A DNA stretch of 63,309 bases from Porticoccaceae bacterium (GTDB lineage Bacteria; Pseudomonadota; Gammaproteobacteria; Pseudomonadales; Porticoccaceae): contig JALOAH010000012.1 in the NCBI GenBank assembly GCA_023228865.1, positions 1 to 63,309 on the forward strand, in the 5' to 3' direction. Position numbers and translations under genes: made by a program. The notes beneath the pieces were generated by a model, which was not told where the DNA came from, searched no databases, and saw only the letters and a program-made list of their open reading frames with translations. Of this stretch, positions 35,722 through 44,601 are shown in pieces (positions within the stretch are counted from its first letter, which is position 1; each line of letters starts with the position of its first letter).

Positions 35722-35837
35722 TAGGAAAACTCTGATTAATTCTGTTTTCTTCACTCTCGTGCCGGCAGGAGTCCAGAAAAATCAAGGGATTATAGATTCC
35801 CGCCGGCGCGGGAATGACATTAATCAGAGTTTCCTTA
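35722..35837 (-). mobile_element. 116-bp TA-flanked MITE, copy 2
   Basis: This is the inverted copy of the element at 11135-11250 and has exactly the same length. Its ends are TAGGAAAACTCTGATTAAT and the complement of TAAGGAAACTCTGATTAAT. The inner palindrome is identical; the second hairpin differs (CTGCCGGCA in place of CGCGTCTACGCG). It lies in the 401-base spacer between the PQQ dehydrogenase start and the TonB receptor stop, which otherwise shows no gene. Confidence 0.8.
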
Positions 35838-35897
35838 GGTTAATAAACCTATCGCTGCCATACCATGCAAAGACGACAGCATTGGCAGAAAAATTAT

Positions 35898-35949
35898 GTC
35901 CGCCACCCTGCGGATGGCGGACGCCAAAGCTGGGGTCAGTTTACCCCAG
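35898..35949 (-). terminator. Paired hairpins, terminator of TonB receptor copy 4
   Basis: CTGGGGT-N6-ACCCCAG (35930-35949) lies 17 bases after the receptor stop on the minus strand. GTCCGCCA-N9-TGGCGGAC (35898-35922) follows. Neither has a long T tract, so termination may be partial. Confidence 0.5.
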
Positions 35950-35965
35950 TTTGGGCAGTGACCAT

Positions 35966-38260
35966 TTAGAACTTATAAGTCACATCAGCACTCCACCAGC
36001 GCGGCGGCCCATAGAAGCCGTAACGCAGGTTGCCAAGCCCCGGAATCAGGAATATCGAGGTGTTGTATTCCTTGTCCGTCAGATTTTTGACACTCGCTGA
36101 AATTTCCCAGCGTTCCGAGCTATCAATGAAATAGGCTCTGGCGTTATAGGTTGTGTAACCCTTAACAATGGAGGCAGGGTTGTCTGCGGGATCGTTGGTA
36201 AAGCTGTCACGGCCGCGGCCATCCACTTGAACGCCAAGGATATGCCCCTCGCCAACATACATTTCATAGTTGATGGCGCCCGCCAGTGTCCATGAAGGAG
36301 CAATGGGCATTTCCCAGTCACCGACAATGCCACTGCCATTGGGCACATCGTACAGGGTGGACTCCAGCAAGCCGCCGTTCAGGGTCAGCGTTAGGCCTTC
36401 GAGTGGCTTCACCGTCAAGTCAAATTCGGCACCGTAGAGTTTGGCATCGCTGTTGGTGAGAAATGAACCTATGCCGATGTAGCTGAGGGTGTGGTAATCA
36501 TTGTAATCATAGTAGAAGGCAGCTGCGTTGAAGTTGGCGCGCTGATCCCAGAATGTGGTTTTCATACCCACTTCATAGGCCAGGAGTTCCTCTTCATCAT
36601 AGAAGTAGGCCTCTTTGGGCAGCCCGGCGGAAATAAAGCCATGGTTGTAGCCCGGCGCCTTGGTGCCGCGACTGAACGAGATATATAACAGCATATCGTC
36701 CGTCGGCTTGTAATCCAGACCTATCTTGGCGTTCCAGGAATTTTTATCAAAGCTGTTAAAGCCGGTGTCATTATTGAGCAAGTCTTCCGAGAGCAATGCG
36801 CCCCTGGGGATCTCTGTGCTGTTTTCCCAGCCGAGCCACTGCTGATCGATGGGCGCATCGGGGGTAGCGGATGCATAGGTTGCATAGCGGGAGTCCATTT
36901 CTTTTTCGTCGTAGGATACGCGCACACCTGTGGTCAGGGTGAACTTATCGCTGAGATCAAACTCCGCATTGGCAAAAAGGGCATAGCCTTTCAGGTCTTG
37001 CTCAGCATCGGCATCGAGAAGCAGGCCACCACCACCAAGACCTACAACCAAAGGCGCAATTTGGTTCACATCCTGATATTGCTCAAGATAATAGGCGCCA
37101 AAGGTGTAACGCTGGGTGCCTAAATCCATAAAGGTTCTGAATTCCTGGGAAAACTGATGGCTGGAGTTGTCGTAATGGGTGGCGCAAATCCACACCTGGG
37201 CGCCATCACAGTCTTCAACCAGATCCCGTTCGTATTCGTTATAGCCAGTGACGGAGGTAAAGGTAATATTGTCGGCAATACTCCAGTCAAGCTTGTTAAT
37301 GATGGTCGTCGACTCTGCGCCTTTCAGCTCGCGCAGGCCGCCGTTATCCGACTCGTGGTATTCGTGAACAGGGGCAGTGCCAAAATCTGTCAAAGAGCCG
37401 GGTGGCTGTTTGACTTCCTGAAGACCGGTGACCGGATTGGTAATCGCAGCGTCAGTCCAAATGGCGGTGGAATGACCCTGTGCCTTGCTGTGGCTGATTT
37501 TGATCACATTGTTGATATTATCCGTGGGCTGTACCGCGAGGGATACGCGGAAGGAATGGTTCTCCATCTCACCGCCATCGGGCTGGTTGCCGGTTCTATG
37601 CTTCATCCAGCCATCGTTTTCGCTGAAATAGCCAGCGACCCGGAACTGCATACGATCATTAATGGGCGCATTAAGGAAACCGGAAGTTCGCCTTGTGTCA
37701 TAGGCACCAACGCCCACCTTGATTTCGCCTTCGCCGACATCAGTGGGATCTTTGCTGATAAAGTGCATCACCCCGCCGGTACTGTTGCGGCCAAACAATG
37801 TCCCCTGCGGCCCCCTCAGAACCTCGACCCGCTCCATATCATAGAGTGGAAAAGACCCGGCACCGGTGGTCACCAGATACATCTCGTCCATATAGGTGGC
37901 AATAGGGGCTTCGGTGGCGTCGTTATAGTCGTTCATGGTGACGCCGCGGATTGAGTAGTTGGGATTGGTGCCAGGACCAAAAATCGCCGTGTGCTCGATA
38001 TTGGGAATAAAATTGACGATGTCGTTTGACAGCTGCATACCGAGAGCAGACATCTGGTCGCCGCCCAGCACGGAAACGGAAATACCCAGATCCGCCGTGC
38101 TCTGCTCGCGCTTTTGCGCCGTCACAATCACTTCGTCAATGGTCGATGATACCGTTCTTTTGCGCTCGCCATCCTGGGCAAAAGCACCTGCGGCAACGGT
38201 GGTTGCCAGCAGTGCCATGGCTCCCCTGGAGCAGGCTATGGATAGTGTTTTAAGTTTCAT
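35966..38260 (-). CDS. TonB-dependent outer-membrane receptor (copy 4, divergent)
   Basis: This 764-residue TonB-dependent receptor has a signal peptide ending near AFAQ, TonB box IDEVIVTAQKR and the plug motif VEVLRGPQGTLFGRNST. Its plug loop (ATYMDEMYLVTTG) and barrel differ clearly from the other three receptors, so it is a more distant family member with another ligand. GGAGATC precedes the ATG. It ends with the aromatic terminus WWSADVTYKF. It follows an SDR gene on the same strand, separated by a hairpin. Confidence 0.92.
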   Translation of the reverse strand: MKLKTLSIACSRGAMALLATTVAAGAFAQDGERKRTVSSTIDEVIVTAQKREQSTADLGISVSVLGGDQMSALGMQLSNDIVNFIPNIEHTAIFGPGTNPNYSIRGVTMNDYNDATEAPIATYMDEMYLVTTGAGSFPLYDMERVEVLRGPQGTLFGRNSTGGVMHFISKDPTDVGEGEIKVGVGAYDTRRTSGFLNAPINDRMQFRVAGYFSENDGWMKHRTGNQPDGGEMENHSFRVSLAVQPTDNINNVIKISHSKAQGHSTAIWTDAAITNPVTGLQEVKQPPGSLTDFGTAPVHEYHESDNGGLRELKGAESTTIINKLDWSIADNITFTSVTGYNEYERDLVEDCDGAQVWICATHYDNSSHQFSQEFRTFMDLGTQRYTFGAYYLEQYQDVNQIAPLVVGLGGGGLLLDADAEQDLKGYALFANAEFDLSDKFTLTTGVRVSYDEKEMDSRYATYASATPDAPIDQQWLGWENSTEIPRGALLSEDLLNNDTGFNSFDKNSWNAKIGLDYKPTDDMLLYISFSRGTKAPGYNHGFISAGLPKEAYFYDEEELLAYEVGMKTTFWDQRANFNAAAFYYDYNDYHTLSYIGIGSFLTNSDAKLYGAEFDLTVKPLEGLTLTLNGGLLESTLYDVPNGSGIVGDWEMPIAPSWTLAGAINYEMYVGEGHILGVQVDGRGRDSFTNDPADNPASIVKGYTTYNARAYFIDSSERWEISASVKNLTDKEYNTSIFLIPGLGNLRYGFYGPPRWWSADVTYKF

Positions 38261-38331
38261 TTTTGATCTCCACGTAAACTCGTTGTTATTAACTTTCCAT
38301 TACTCTTGTTGTCACTTGCACGGCATCGCTT

Positions 38332-38354
38332 CGAAATTCCCGTCAGGAATTTCG
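38332..38354 (-). terminator. Hairpin after the SDR gene
   Basis: CGAAATTCC and GGAATTTCG form a perfect 9-bp stem around CGTCA. It lies 12 bases past the SDR stop and before the start of the divergent-type TonB receptor. There is no strong T tract, so it could be a weak terminator or a processing hairpin. Confidence 0.5.
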
Positions 38355-38365
38355 ACTTACGATTT

Positions 38366-39145
38366 TTAAAAAACATTAAGATTGGGCAGACCCGTGCCCG
38401 CAGTCACACCACCATCTACAGGGACTATCGCCCCGGTCACATAGGAAGCTGCATCTGAGGCGAGAAAACCGACCACTTCGGCAATTTCTTCCGGCTGCGC
38501 CAGCCTGCCCATGGGAATGCGGGAAATAAATTCCTTGCCAAGGGTTTGGTGTTCCTTGAGGGGAGCAAACAGAGGTGTGTCAACGCCGCCCGGGCATACC
38601 GCGTTGATGCGTATACCTTCAGCGGCGTGATCCATGGCCATGGATCTGGTGTAGTTGATAACACCCCCTTTGGCGGCGTTATAGCTGCCCATGCCATAAT
38701 CTCCACCCATTCCCGAGATGGAGGCATTGTTGATAATTGCCCCGCCCCCCTGCTTTTGCATATAGGGAATGGCAAAATGGCAGCTGTAATAAATCGAAAA
38801 CAGGTCAATTTCCAGAACTTGACGCCAGGACTGGGGCTCCATTTTCGGCGTGATTCCCATACCGGCAATGCCCGCATTATTGAAAAGAATATCCAGGCGG
38901 CCAAAGCGCTCAACGGTGCCGTCAATCAGGGCTTTAACCTGGTCGACATTGCTGACATCGCAACGAACATAGACCGCATTGGCCTCGCCAAGCTCTGCAA
39001 TCATTTCTGCTGCCAGCTGGTCGTTAAGGTCGGCAATAACCACTTTGCCGGCATCCCTGACCACAAGGCGACTGAATGCCGCCCCCATCCCGGACGCTCC
39101 GCCGGTCACAACAGCGATTTTGCCTTCGAAACGCTTACTCGTCAT
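38366..39145 (-). CDS. SDR-family oxidoreductase
   Basis: This classical short-chain dehydrogenase of 259 residues has the cofactor motif TGGASGMG (14-21), NNAGIAG (89-95), Ser142, and the YNAAK active site (Tyr155, Lys159). IADL at the end of the second strand favours NAD(H). The C-terminal PVDGGVTAGTGLPNLNVF closes normally. It is an alcohol/ketone oxidoreductase, perhaps for a cyclic or hydroxysteroid-like alcohol, and could supply the ketone for the Baeyer-Villiger enzyme. It reads in the same direction as the TonB receptor downstream. Confidence 0.93.
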   Translation of the reverse strand: MTSKRFEGKIAVVTGGASGMGAAFSRLVVRDAGKVVIADLNDQLAAEMIAELGEANAVYVRCDVSNVDQVKALIDGTVERFGRLDILFNNAGIAGMGITPKMEPQSWRQVLEIDLFSIYYSCHFAIPYMQKQGGGAIINNASISGMGGDYGMGSYNAAKGGVINYTRSMAMDHAAEGIRINAVCPGGVDTPLFAPLKEHQTLGKEFISRIPMGRLAQPEEIAEVVGFLASDAASYVTGAIVPVDGGVTAGTGLPNLNVF

Positions 39146-39324
39146 AGATAACCCCTGTTTTTATTGATCAACTAATTGCCATAAAAGGTATTTTTATAAT
39201 CGGTAATTTCCTTGCCCAGGTATTATCAGCCAGTAAGCCAACAAAATTTCGAAAATTATCAATAAATAGTATGTTTTAAATAGAGTTAATTACTAATAGT
39301 CGATTTTTTATCATATTACAAGCC

Positions 39325-39352
39325 AAAAAAAAGACTCTGCCTCCGCAGAGTT
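39325..39352 (-). terminator. Rho-independent terminator of the hydrolase-ADH operon
   Basis: On the minus strand ACTCTGC-GGAG-GCAGAGT is followed by CTTTTTTTTT. This is a canonical terminator about 55 bases after the alcohol dehydrogenase stop codon. Confidence 0.88.
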
Positions 39353-39406
39353 GCCCCCATGACGCCGCGCAGATTGTTCGTCTACGGGCATTGGGGGCGG
39401 TACGCC

Positions 39407-40465
39407 TCAGTGCTCGCCAAGCAAAACCACGCGCCCAGTGACTTTGCCGTCCCTGAGCGCAACCATAGCCTCATTGGCACAATGTTTTTCCATACAGGTA
39501 ATTGGGGTTGGCGGCAACTTGCCTTCAGCAGCCAACGCTATCACATCGCGCAAATCCTGAATGGTGCCGGTAATGGATCCCTGTACGGTAAAGGCGCCAA
39601 AAACCATGGCTCCCAACAGCAGGGTAAGCTCGCCACCGGCGACGCCGACAATAATCAGCTTGCCATTTTTAACGAGGACATCAAAGCCCATGCGCGAAGT
39701 GGCCGACATACCAACAAAATCGATCACTGCAGGCACCGACCCACCGGCAACCTCGAGAATTCGCTGAGCAGCACCTTCAGTAGAGCTGTTGACCGTGCCG
39801 GTGGCGCCTTCCTTTTTGGCTGCCGCCAGTTTCTCGTCGCTGATATCAACGGAAATGATATTGCGGTGGCCAAAGGCCTTGAGCATGGCAATGGCCGTCA
39901 GCCCCAAACCACCGGCACCCACGAGAACCACAGGCTTATCGGGCGCCAATGGCATGATTTTTTTAATGGCCGAATAGGTGGTAATCCCTGAGCAGGCGTA
40001 GGTTGCCGCAAGGGACAGGTCAACACTGCCGGGATCGATAAGATAACGGGAATGGGGCACAAGCACATGGGAGCCAAAACCGCCGTGGCGCACCACCCCA
40101 AGACTGCGCTGCCCGACACAGAGATTATCCTCTTCAGCCAGACAGTGTTCACACTCGCCGCAGCCGAGCCAGGGATAGGCGACGCGAATATCGCCGACTT
40201 TCACGCCTTTGACATCCTCGCCAACCGCGACGACGCGACCGGCAATTTCATGGCCAGGGGCTCGAGGCAGGGTTATTCCCCGATCACTGAGCTTGACGGA
40301 TTTTCCGCCTCCAAGGTTGTACTCCCCCTTCCAGAAATGAATATCAGAATGACAAACGCCGCTGTGGGTGACTTCGAGCAGGACTTCCGTGCCTGTAGGC
40401 TTCGGCGTTGGCAACTCGATTTCTTTCAAAGGTTTTTCTGCTTCAACAACAACCCATGCTTTCAT
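39407..40465 (-). CDS. Zinc-dependent alcohol dehydrogenase
   Basis: This 352-residue medium-chain dehydrogenase has catalytic zinc ligands C38 (GVCHSDIHFW) and H72-E73 (GHEIAG). The structural zinc is held by C102, C105, C108 and C116 (CGECEHCLAEEDNLC). The NAD-binding VLVGAGGLGLTAI motif is complete. Length and motifs match the ADH family that oxidises primary or cyclic secondary alcohols. It begins 12 bases after the HSL-type hydrolase and forms an operon with it. The pair suggests ester cleavage followed by oxidation of the released alcohol, as expected downstream of a Baeyer-Villiger lactone or ester. Confidence 0.94.
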   Translation of the reverse strand: MKAWVVVEAEKPLKEIELPTPKPTGTEVLLEVTHSGVCHSDIHFWKGEYNLGGGKSVKLSDRGITLPRAPGHEIAGRVVAVGEDVKGVKVGDIRVAYPWLGCGECEHCLAEEDNLCVGQRSLGVVRHGGFGSHVLVPHSRYLIDPGSVDLSLAATYACSGITTYSAIKKIMPLAPDKPVVLVGAGGLGLTAIAMLKAFGHRNIISVDISDEKLAAAKKEGATGTVNSSTEGAAQRILEVAGGSVPAVIDFVGMSATSRMGFDVLVKNGKLIIVGVAGGELTLLLGAMVFGAFTVQGSITGTIQDLRDVIALAAEGKLPPTPITCMEKHCANEAMVALRDGKVTGRVVLLGEH

Positions 40466-40477
40466 TACAGCGTCCTC

Positions 40478-41506
40478 TTAAATTTTCAATGCTTTTTTCA
40501 GTGCTCTGGAGACATCCTGCTGGAATGCTCCGGTGACCGCCGCAGACTCTATCAAATTGAACCCGTGGTAGGCGCCTGGATAAAGATGCAGTTCTGTGGG
40601 CACCCCGGCACGTATCAAATCCCGGGCAAAATGCAGGTCTTCGTCGACAAACAAATCAATACTGCCCACGGCAATAAAGGTTGGTGGCAGTCCCGCGAGA
40701 TTTTCAGCCCGCGCCGCAGCCGCGTAAGGAGACACCGCTGCAGAGCCCGGCACAACATCTGCGCCAAGATAGGATCGCCAGCCGAAACCATTGGCTTCAA
40801 TGGGCCAGACATGACGCCCCGCACAGGGATGGGCCTGGGTGCGGTCATCGAGCATGGGGTAGATCAACAGCTGATAGGCAATCGGGAATTCACCGCGATC
40901 CCGAGTGAGAAGCGCAAGCCCCGCCGCCAGGCCGCCACCGGCACTCACGCCCCTGACGGCAATTCGATTCTTGTCCACACCCAGGGCGTCGGCGTTCATG
41001 TGGAGCCAGGCTAGGGCAGCATAGGAATCGTCGAGGGCGCCGGGAAAAGGGGTTTCTGGCGCCAGGCGATAATCCACAGAAACAATCACCGCGCCCACAT
41101 CCGCAGCCATCTGCCTCATGACCGCATCTTCGCGCTGAGCAGTGCCGGCAACAAAACCGCCGCCGTGAAGACTGAGAATTGCCGGGCGCCGGCCTTGGCT
41201 TTCACTGTGTTGATAAAGAATGCCATTCACTCCCGGCTGATCGCCCTTGCCAGGAATGTGAATTTTGCTGACCACGAGAGATCCCGACTTGCCTTCCACA
41301 ATAGGGTCGCCAGCCAGCAATCGCCTGACATCACCCAGGGTTTGCGCGGAGAGATCGCTGAAATTGGGCAGAGCGCTCAGCACCGTTGCCAGTTCCGGGT
41401 CTACCAGTTGGTCGGGATCTATGTCCATAGTCTTTCTATCTAATTGTTTTAAAAAATCAGAAGCCAGCTCAGGCTTGCTGCCAATCAACCGGCGTCGGTC
41501 AGCCAT
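40478..41506 (-). CDS. HSL-family alpha/beta hydrolase
   Basis: This 342-residue hormone-sensitive-lipase-type (family IV) hydrolase has the oxyanion motif HGGGFV (114-119) and the nucleophile elbow GVSAGGG with Ser188. The Asp (IDLFVDED) and His (GAYHGFN) of the triad follow. This family cleaves short-chain esters and lactones. It is the first gene of a two-gene operon with the zinc ADH. The start could be the ATG at 41506 or a later one at 41428; neither has a strong ribosome-binding site. Confidence 0.9.
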   Translation of the reverse strand: MADRRRLIGSKPELASDFLKQLDRKTMDIDPDQLVDPELATVLSALPNFSDLSAQTLGDVRRLLAGDPIVEGKSGSLVVSKIHIPGKGDQPGVNGILYQHSESQGRRPAILSLHGGGFVAGTAQREDAVMRQMAADVGAVIVSVDYRLAPETPFPGALDDSYAALAWLHMNADALGVDKNRIAVRGVSAGGGLAAGLALLTRDRGEFPIAYQLLIYPMLDDRTQAHPCAGRHVWPIEANGFGWRSYLGADVVPGSAAVSPYAAAARAENLAGLPPTFIAVGSIDLFVDEDLHFARDLIRAGVPTELHLYPGAYHGFNLIESAAVTGAFQQDVSRALKKALKI

Positions 41507-41999
41507 TATTTATTGCCCACGCCTCCGGGGCGCATTAAGCCCACATCGAAACTTGCCGGGTTGATAAAAATCACTTAACCGGAAAATTGCGCCTGCTGCC
41601 TGCATTTCCCCGTTTGACAGGCGTCCCGGTCGACCATTCCCTTGTCCCGAGTCACATCAGGCTACAGGAATTCACAGCAATTCATAGTACATGAGGGAAC
41701 TCAAATTTTGTGATAGGAGTTTTGCCTAATGGCCATAACAAACCCGTATGAAAATCATCTCAGAGTTACCAATTGACACATTTCCACAGAGAAGTGTTTC
41801 GAAAAAATCCAGGTTTTCATCAAAATTGTCCTTTTATCCCTGTGAAGCCCCCTTTTGTCGCACAACCCTTTAATTCCAGAGCTTGCCGACCTCGACAACT
41901 TGATGTTGATGCTGAATAGGGTAAAAATACCGCGGCATGGATTAATGCCCCGTCTGTTATTAAGGGCATCGTAAAATTAAAAATATAGGGGGATACACC
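41507..41999. other. Divergent intergenic region
   Basis: This region of about 490 bases lies between the minus-strand hydrolase and the plus-strand TonB-like gene. I found no gene, repeat or clear palindrome. It carries two divergent promoters that I could not delimit. Confidence 0.5.
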
Positions 42000-43193
42000 T
42001 TGAACGCCAGGAAGCTTGCCATATTGGCAATTCTGCCATTACTCGTGCTCGTGGGATTAAAAGCCCAGGCGCTGGAACCCAATGGAACCGCTATCTACAG
42101 CGAACTGGGTAACCAGCTCTACCTGGGTACGCTCTATCTCGATACACCTTCAAAATCGGCAAACGAAATTCTCGGCAGCAGCCAGCGCAAACGCATGGAA
42201 CTGCGCTTTGCCAACGCCATGTCAAAGCGACGCTGGAGCCAGACCTGGACGCAAAGTATTGCCATCAACAGCAGCCAGGAGAACATGATCAGCGCCGCCG
42301 CCGATCTCTCCGAAACCCTGAGTTCGTTCCAGTCGAACCTGGAGTCCGGCGACACCGTCATATTTGACTATGATCCCTTGTCCGGAACCTCTGTTTCCGC
42401 CAACGGCGTGACTCTTGTCAAAGACAAATCGGCGGCCTTGTTCAACCTTCTGCTCTCCGCCTGGATAGGGCCTGTGCCACCCACCAGTCAGTTTAAAAAT
42501 GCCATTCTCGGCACCGCCGATTCAAAAAATGACTACTCGGCGTTTCTCGCCCTCAGCCCATCCCAAGAGCGTATCGACACGGTGAAAAGCTGGTCGACCA
42601 AGCTGAAGGAAGCTGAAGAGCGCGCCCTCGCTGAAGCCCAGGCGGAAGAAGAGGCCATTCGCAAGGCAGAAGAAGAGGCTCAGAAAAAGGCAGAAACTGA
42701 AGCCCTTGAGGAAAAACAGCGCCTCGAACTCATTGCCGAAGAAAAGCGCAAAGCTCAGGAAGCCGCTCGCAAAGCCGCCGAAGAAACTGAGGCAAAACGC
42801 AAAGAAGCGGAGCGTCAGGCTCTGGCTGCACAACAAGGCCAGGGCGGCCAACAACCACCGCAGGAGGATGAAGGTGAAGACGACCTGTCAGCGGAAGGCA
42901 TTCTTGCCCAGCAAAACTACACATCCCAGCTGATTGGCTTGATTTACAAGGCAGTGAAATATCCGGGCACCGCCGTCAAGCGCAACCAGGAAGGCAGCGT
43001 GCGGGCAAACATTACCATTGACCGCGCCGGCAAAGTCGTCAATATTGATCTCGTGGAAGAAGCCCAGTTTGAGGTTCTTAACAAAGCGGTAATCTCCGCG
43101 ATCAATAATGCGGCGCCCTTCCCGTCCCTGCCCAACAACATCAGGGGCAATACCATGAGCATCACTGTCCCGGTCGCTTTTAAACTAAACTGA
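42000..43193 (+). CDS. Chalcone-isomerase-like domain fused to TolA/TonB C-terminus
   Basis: This 397-residue secreted protein has an unusual layout. It starts at TTG 42000 with AGGGGG nine bases upstream. A signal peptide (1-25, cleaved after QA) comes first. Residues 27-165 resemble the bacterial chalcone-isomerase-like fold, with GDTVIFDYDPLSG, VSANGVTL and LLLSAWIGPVPPTSQFKNAI. A long charged Ala/Glu/Lys coiled coil follows (about 195-283, TolA-like). The C-terminal TonB/TolA domain (about 300-397) contains YPGTAVKRNQEGSVRANITI. No membrane anchor other than the cleavable signal is seen, so it is probably periplasmic and not a classical TonB. Its role is unknown. Confidence 0.78.
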   Translation: MNARKLAILAILPLLVLVGLKAQALEPNGTAIYSELGNQLYLGTLYLDTPSKSANEILGSSQRKRMELRFANAMSKRRWSQTWTQSIAINSSQENMISAAADLSETLSSFQSNLESGDTVIFDYDPLSGTSVSANGVTLVKDKSAALFNLLLSAWIGPVPPTSQFKNAILGTADSKNDYSAFLALSPSQERIDTVKSWSTKLKEAEERALAEAQAEEEAIRKAEEEAQKKAETEALEEKQRLELIAEEKRKAQEAARKAAEETEAKRKEAERQALAAQQGQGGQQPPQEDEGEDDLSAEGILAQQNYTSQLIGLIYKAVKYPGTAVKRNQEGSVRANITIDRAGKVVNIDLVEEAQFEVLNKAVISAINNAAPFPSLPNNIRGNTMSITVPVAFKLN

Positions 43194-43211
43194 TACGCCC
43201 AAACACAAGCC

Positions 43212-43247
43212 AACGGCCACGCAGATATCCCTATCTGCGTGGCCGTT
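43212..43247 (+). terminator. Rho-independent terminator of the TonB-like gene
   Basis: AACGGCCACGCAGATA and TATCTGCGTGGCCGTT form a perfect 16-bp stem with a TCCC loop, followed by TCAGTTT. The hairpin starts 18 bases after the stop codon. Confidence 0.85.
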
Positions 43248-43317
43248 TCAGTTTAAGAACTACTGTAAACTCTGCTATCTTTGCTTTTTTTTAAAATTTA
43301 ATTCGGTGCTCAACCTT

Positions 43318-44454
43318 ATGAACAACATTACACCCTTCACATTGGATATTCCCGAACAAACCCTGGCAGACTTGCGCAACCGTCTCGCCATGACCCGCTG
43401 GCCCGATGCAGAAACCAGCAGCGACAGCTGGGGTCAGGGTGTACCTCTCGCCCGCGCAAAGGAACTCGTCGAATACTGGCAGAACAGCTACGACTGGCGA
43501 CGCTGCGAAACCAAGCTCAACAATTTTGGCCAATATAAAACCTCCATTGATGGTGTCGACATCCACTTTATTCACGCCCGCTCGCCCCATGCCAATGCCC
43601 TGCCCCTGATCATCACCCATGGCTGGCCCGGCTCGGTGATTGAATTTCACAAGGTGATTGAACCTTTAATTGACCCCGTCGCCCACGGCGGCAGAGCCGA
43701 AGACGCATTTCATGTTATTGCCCCGTCACTGCCGGGTTTTGGCTTTTCCGGCAAACCCGTCACATCCGGCTGGGGAGTGATGCGCATTGCACAGACCTGG
43801 ATCGAACTTATGAAACGCCTGGGTTACGAGCGCTATGTTGCCCAGGGTGGCGATTGGGGTTCGGCGGTAACCCTGGCGTTGGGAAAAATACGCCCCGAGC
43901 CACTGGCGGGCATACACATCAACATGGTCGTGGCATTTCCAGACGCCGGGGATGAGCTCAGCGAAGAAGAAAAACTGGCCATGGCCGCATTTGAGGCATA
44001 TCAGCGCGATGAATCTGCCTACGCCATGGTACAGACTACCCGCCCTCAAACCCTGGGCTACGGCCTGGCGGATTCTCCCGCAGGCCAGGCGGCGTGGATA
44101 TACGAAAAATTCCAGCGCTGGAGCGACTGCAATGGCGATCCGGAAACCGTGCTCAGCCGCGACGAAATACTCGACAACATTATGCTCTATTGGCTGACAA
44201 ACTCTGCAGCCTCATCGGCACGCCTTTACTGGGAAAGCTTTGGAAGTGCCTTTACACAGGTGAAACTGGATCTGCCCGTGGGCTGCACGGTTTACCCAAA
44301 AGAGCTGCTGACGCCGTCACGGCGCTGGGTAGAGCGAATCTACCACAATCTGATTCACTGGAGCCGGCAGGAAGTTGGCGGTCATTTCGCCGCCTTTGAG
44401 CAACCGGACATTTTTGTTAACGAATTGCGGGATTGTTTTAGAGGACTTCGTTAG
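43318..44454 (+). CDS. Epoxide hydrolase (EHN-domain family)
   Basis: This alpha/beta-hydrolase-fold epoxide hydrolase of about 378 residues has an N-terminal EHN domain (FTLDIPEQTLADLRNRLAMT). It shows the oxyanion motif HGWPGSVIEF and the nucleophile Asp in AQGGDWGSAVTLAL. The C-terminal HFAAFEQPDIFVNE carries the catalytic His. It resembles microsomal/juvenile-hormone-type epoxide hydrolases, which open epoxides to diols, and often handles terpene or steroid epoxides. The ATG at 43318 is preferred over an in-frame GTG 12 bases earlier. It follows the TonB-like gene and its terminator, so it has its own promoter. Confidence 0.92.
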   Translation: MNNITPFTLDIPEQTLADLRNRLAMTRWPDAETSSDSWGQGVPLARAKELVEYWQNSYDWRRCETKLNNFGQYKTSIDGVDIHFIHARSPHANALPLIITHGWPGSVIEFHKVIEPLIDPVAHGGRAEDAFHVIAPSLPGFGFSGKPVTSGWGVMRIAQTWIELMKRLGYERYVAQGGDWGSAVTLALGKIRPEPLAGIHINMVVAFPDAGDELSEEEKLAMAAFEAYQRDESAYAMVQTTRPQTLGYGLADSPAGQAAWIYEKFQRWSDCNGDPETVLSRDEILDNIMLYWLTNSAASSARLYWESFGSAFTQVKLDLPVGCTVYPKELLTPSRRWVERIYHNLIHWSRQEVGGHFAAFEQPDIFVNELRDCFRGLR

Positions 44455-44474
44455 TCTTCCAGCCAATATCAGGC

Positions 44475-44538
44475 ATCGCCAGCAGGGCTATCTCCTACGG
44501 GTAGAATTTTTTGGGTAGGAGCCAGCCCTGCTGGCGAT
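44475..44538. repeat. REP-type palindromic element (copy B)
   Basis: ATCGCCAGCAGGGCT (44475-44489) and AGCCCTGCTGGCGAT (44524-44538) are a perfect 15-bp inverted repeat. TCCTAC and GTAGGA lie inside, and the loop contains a run of T. This matches the Pseudomonas-type REP consensus (ATCGCCAGCAGG...CTCCTAC). It lies between the convergent epoxide hydrolase and greB genes. Confidence 0.85.
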
Positions 44539-44601
44539 AGCGGATTCAGATTGCCACAGCTGGTATTCTGCAATATCTGACAACATCAATCGAAGAGTCC
44601 T

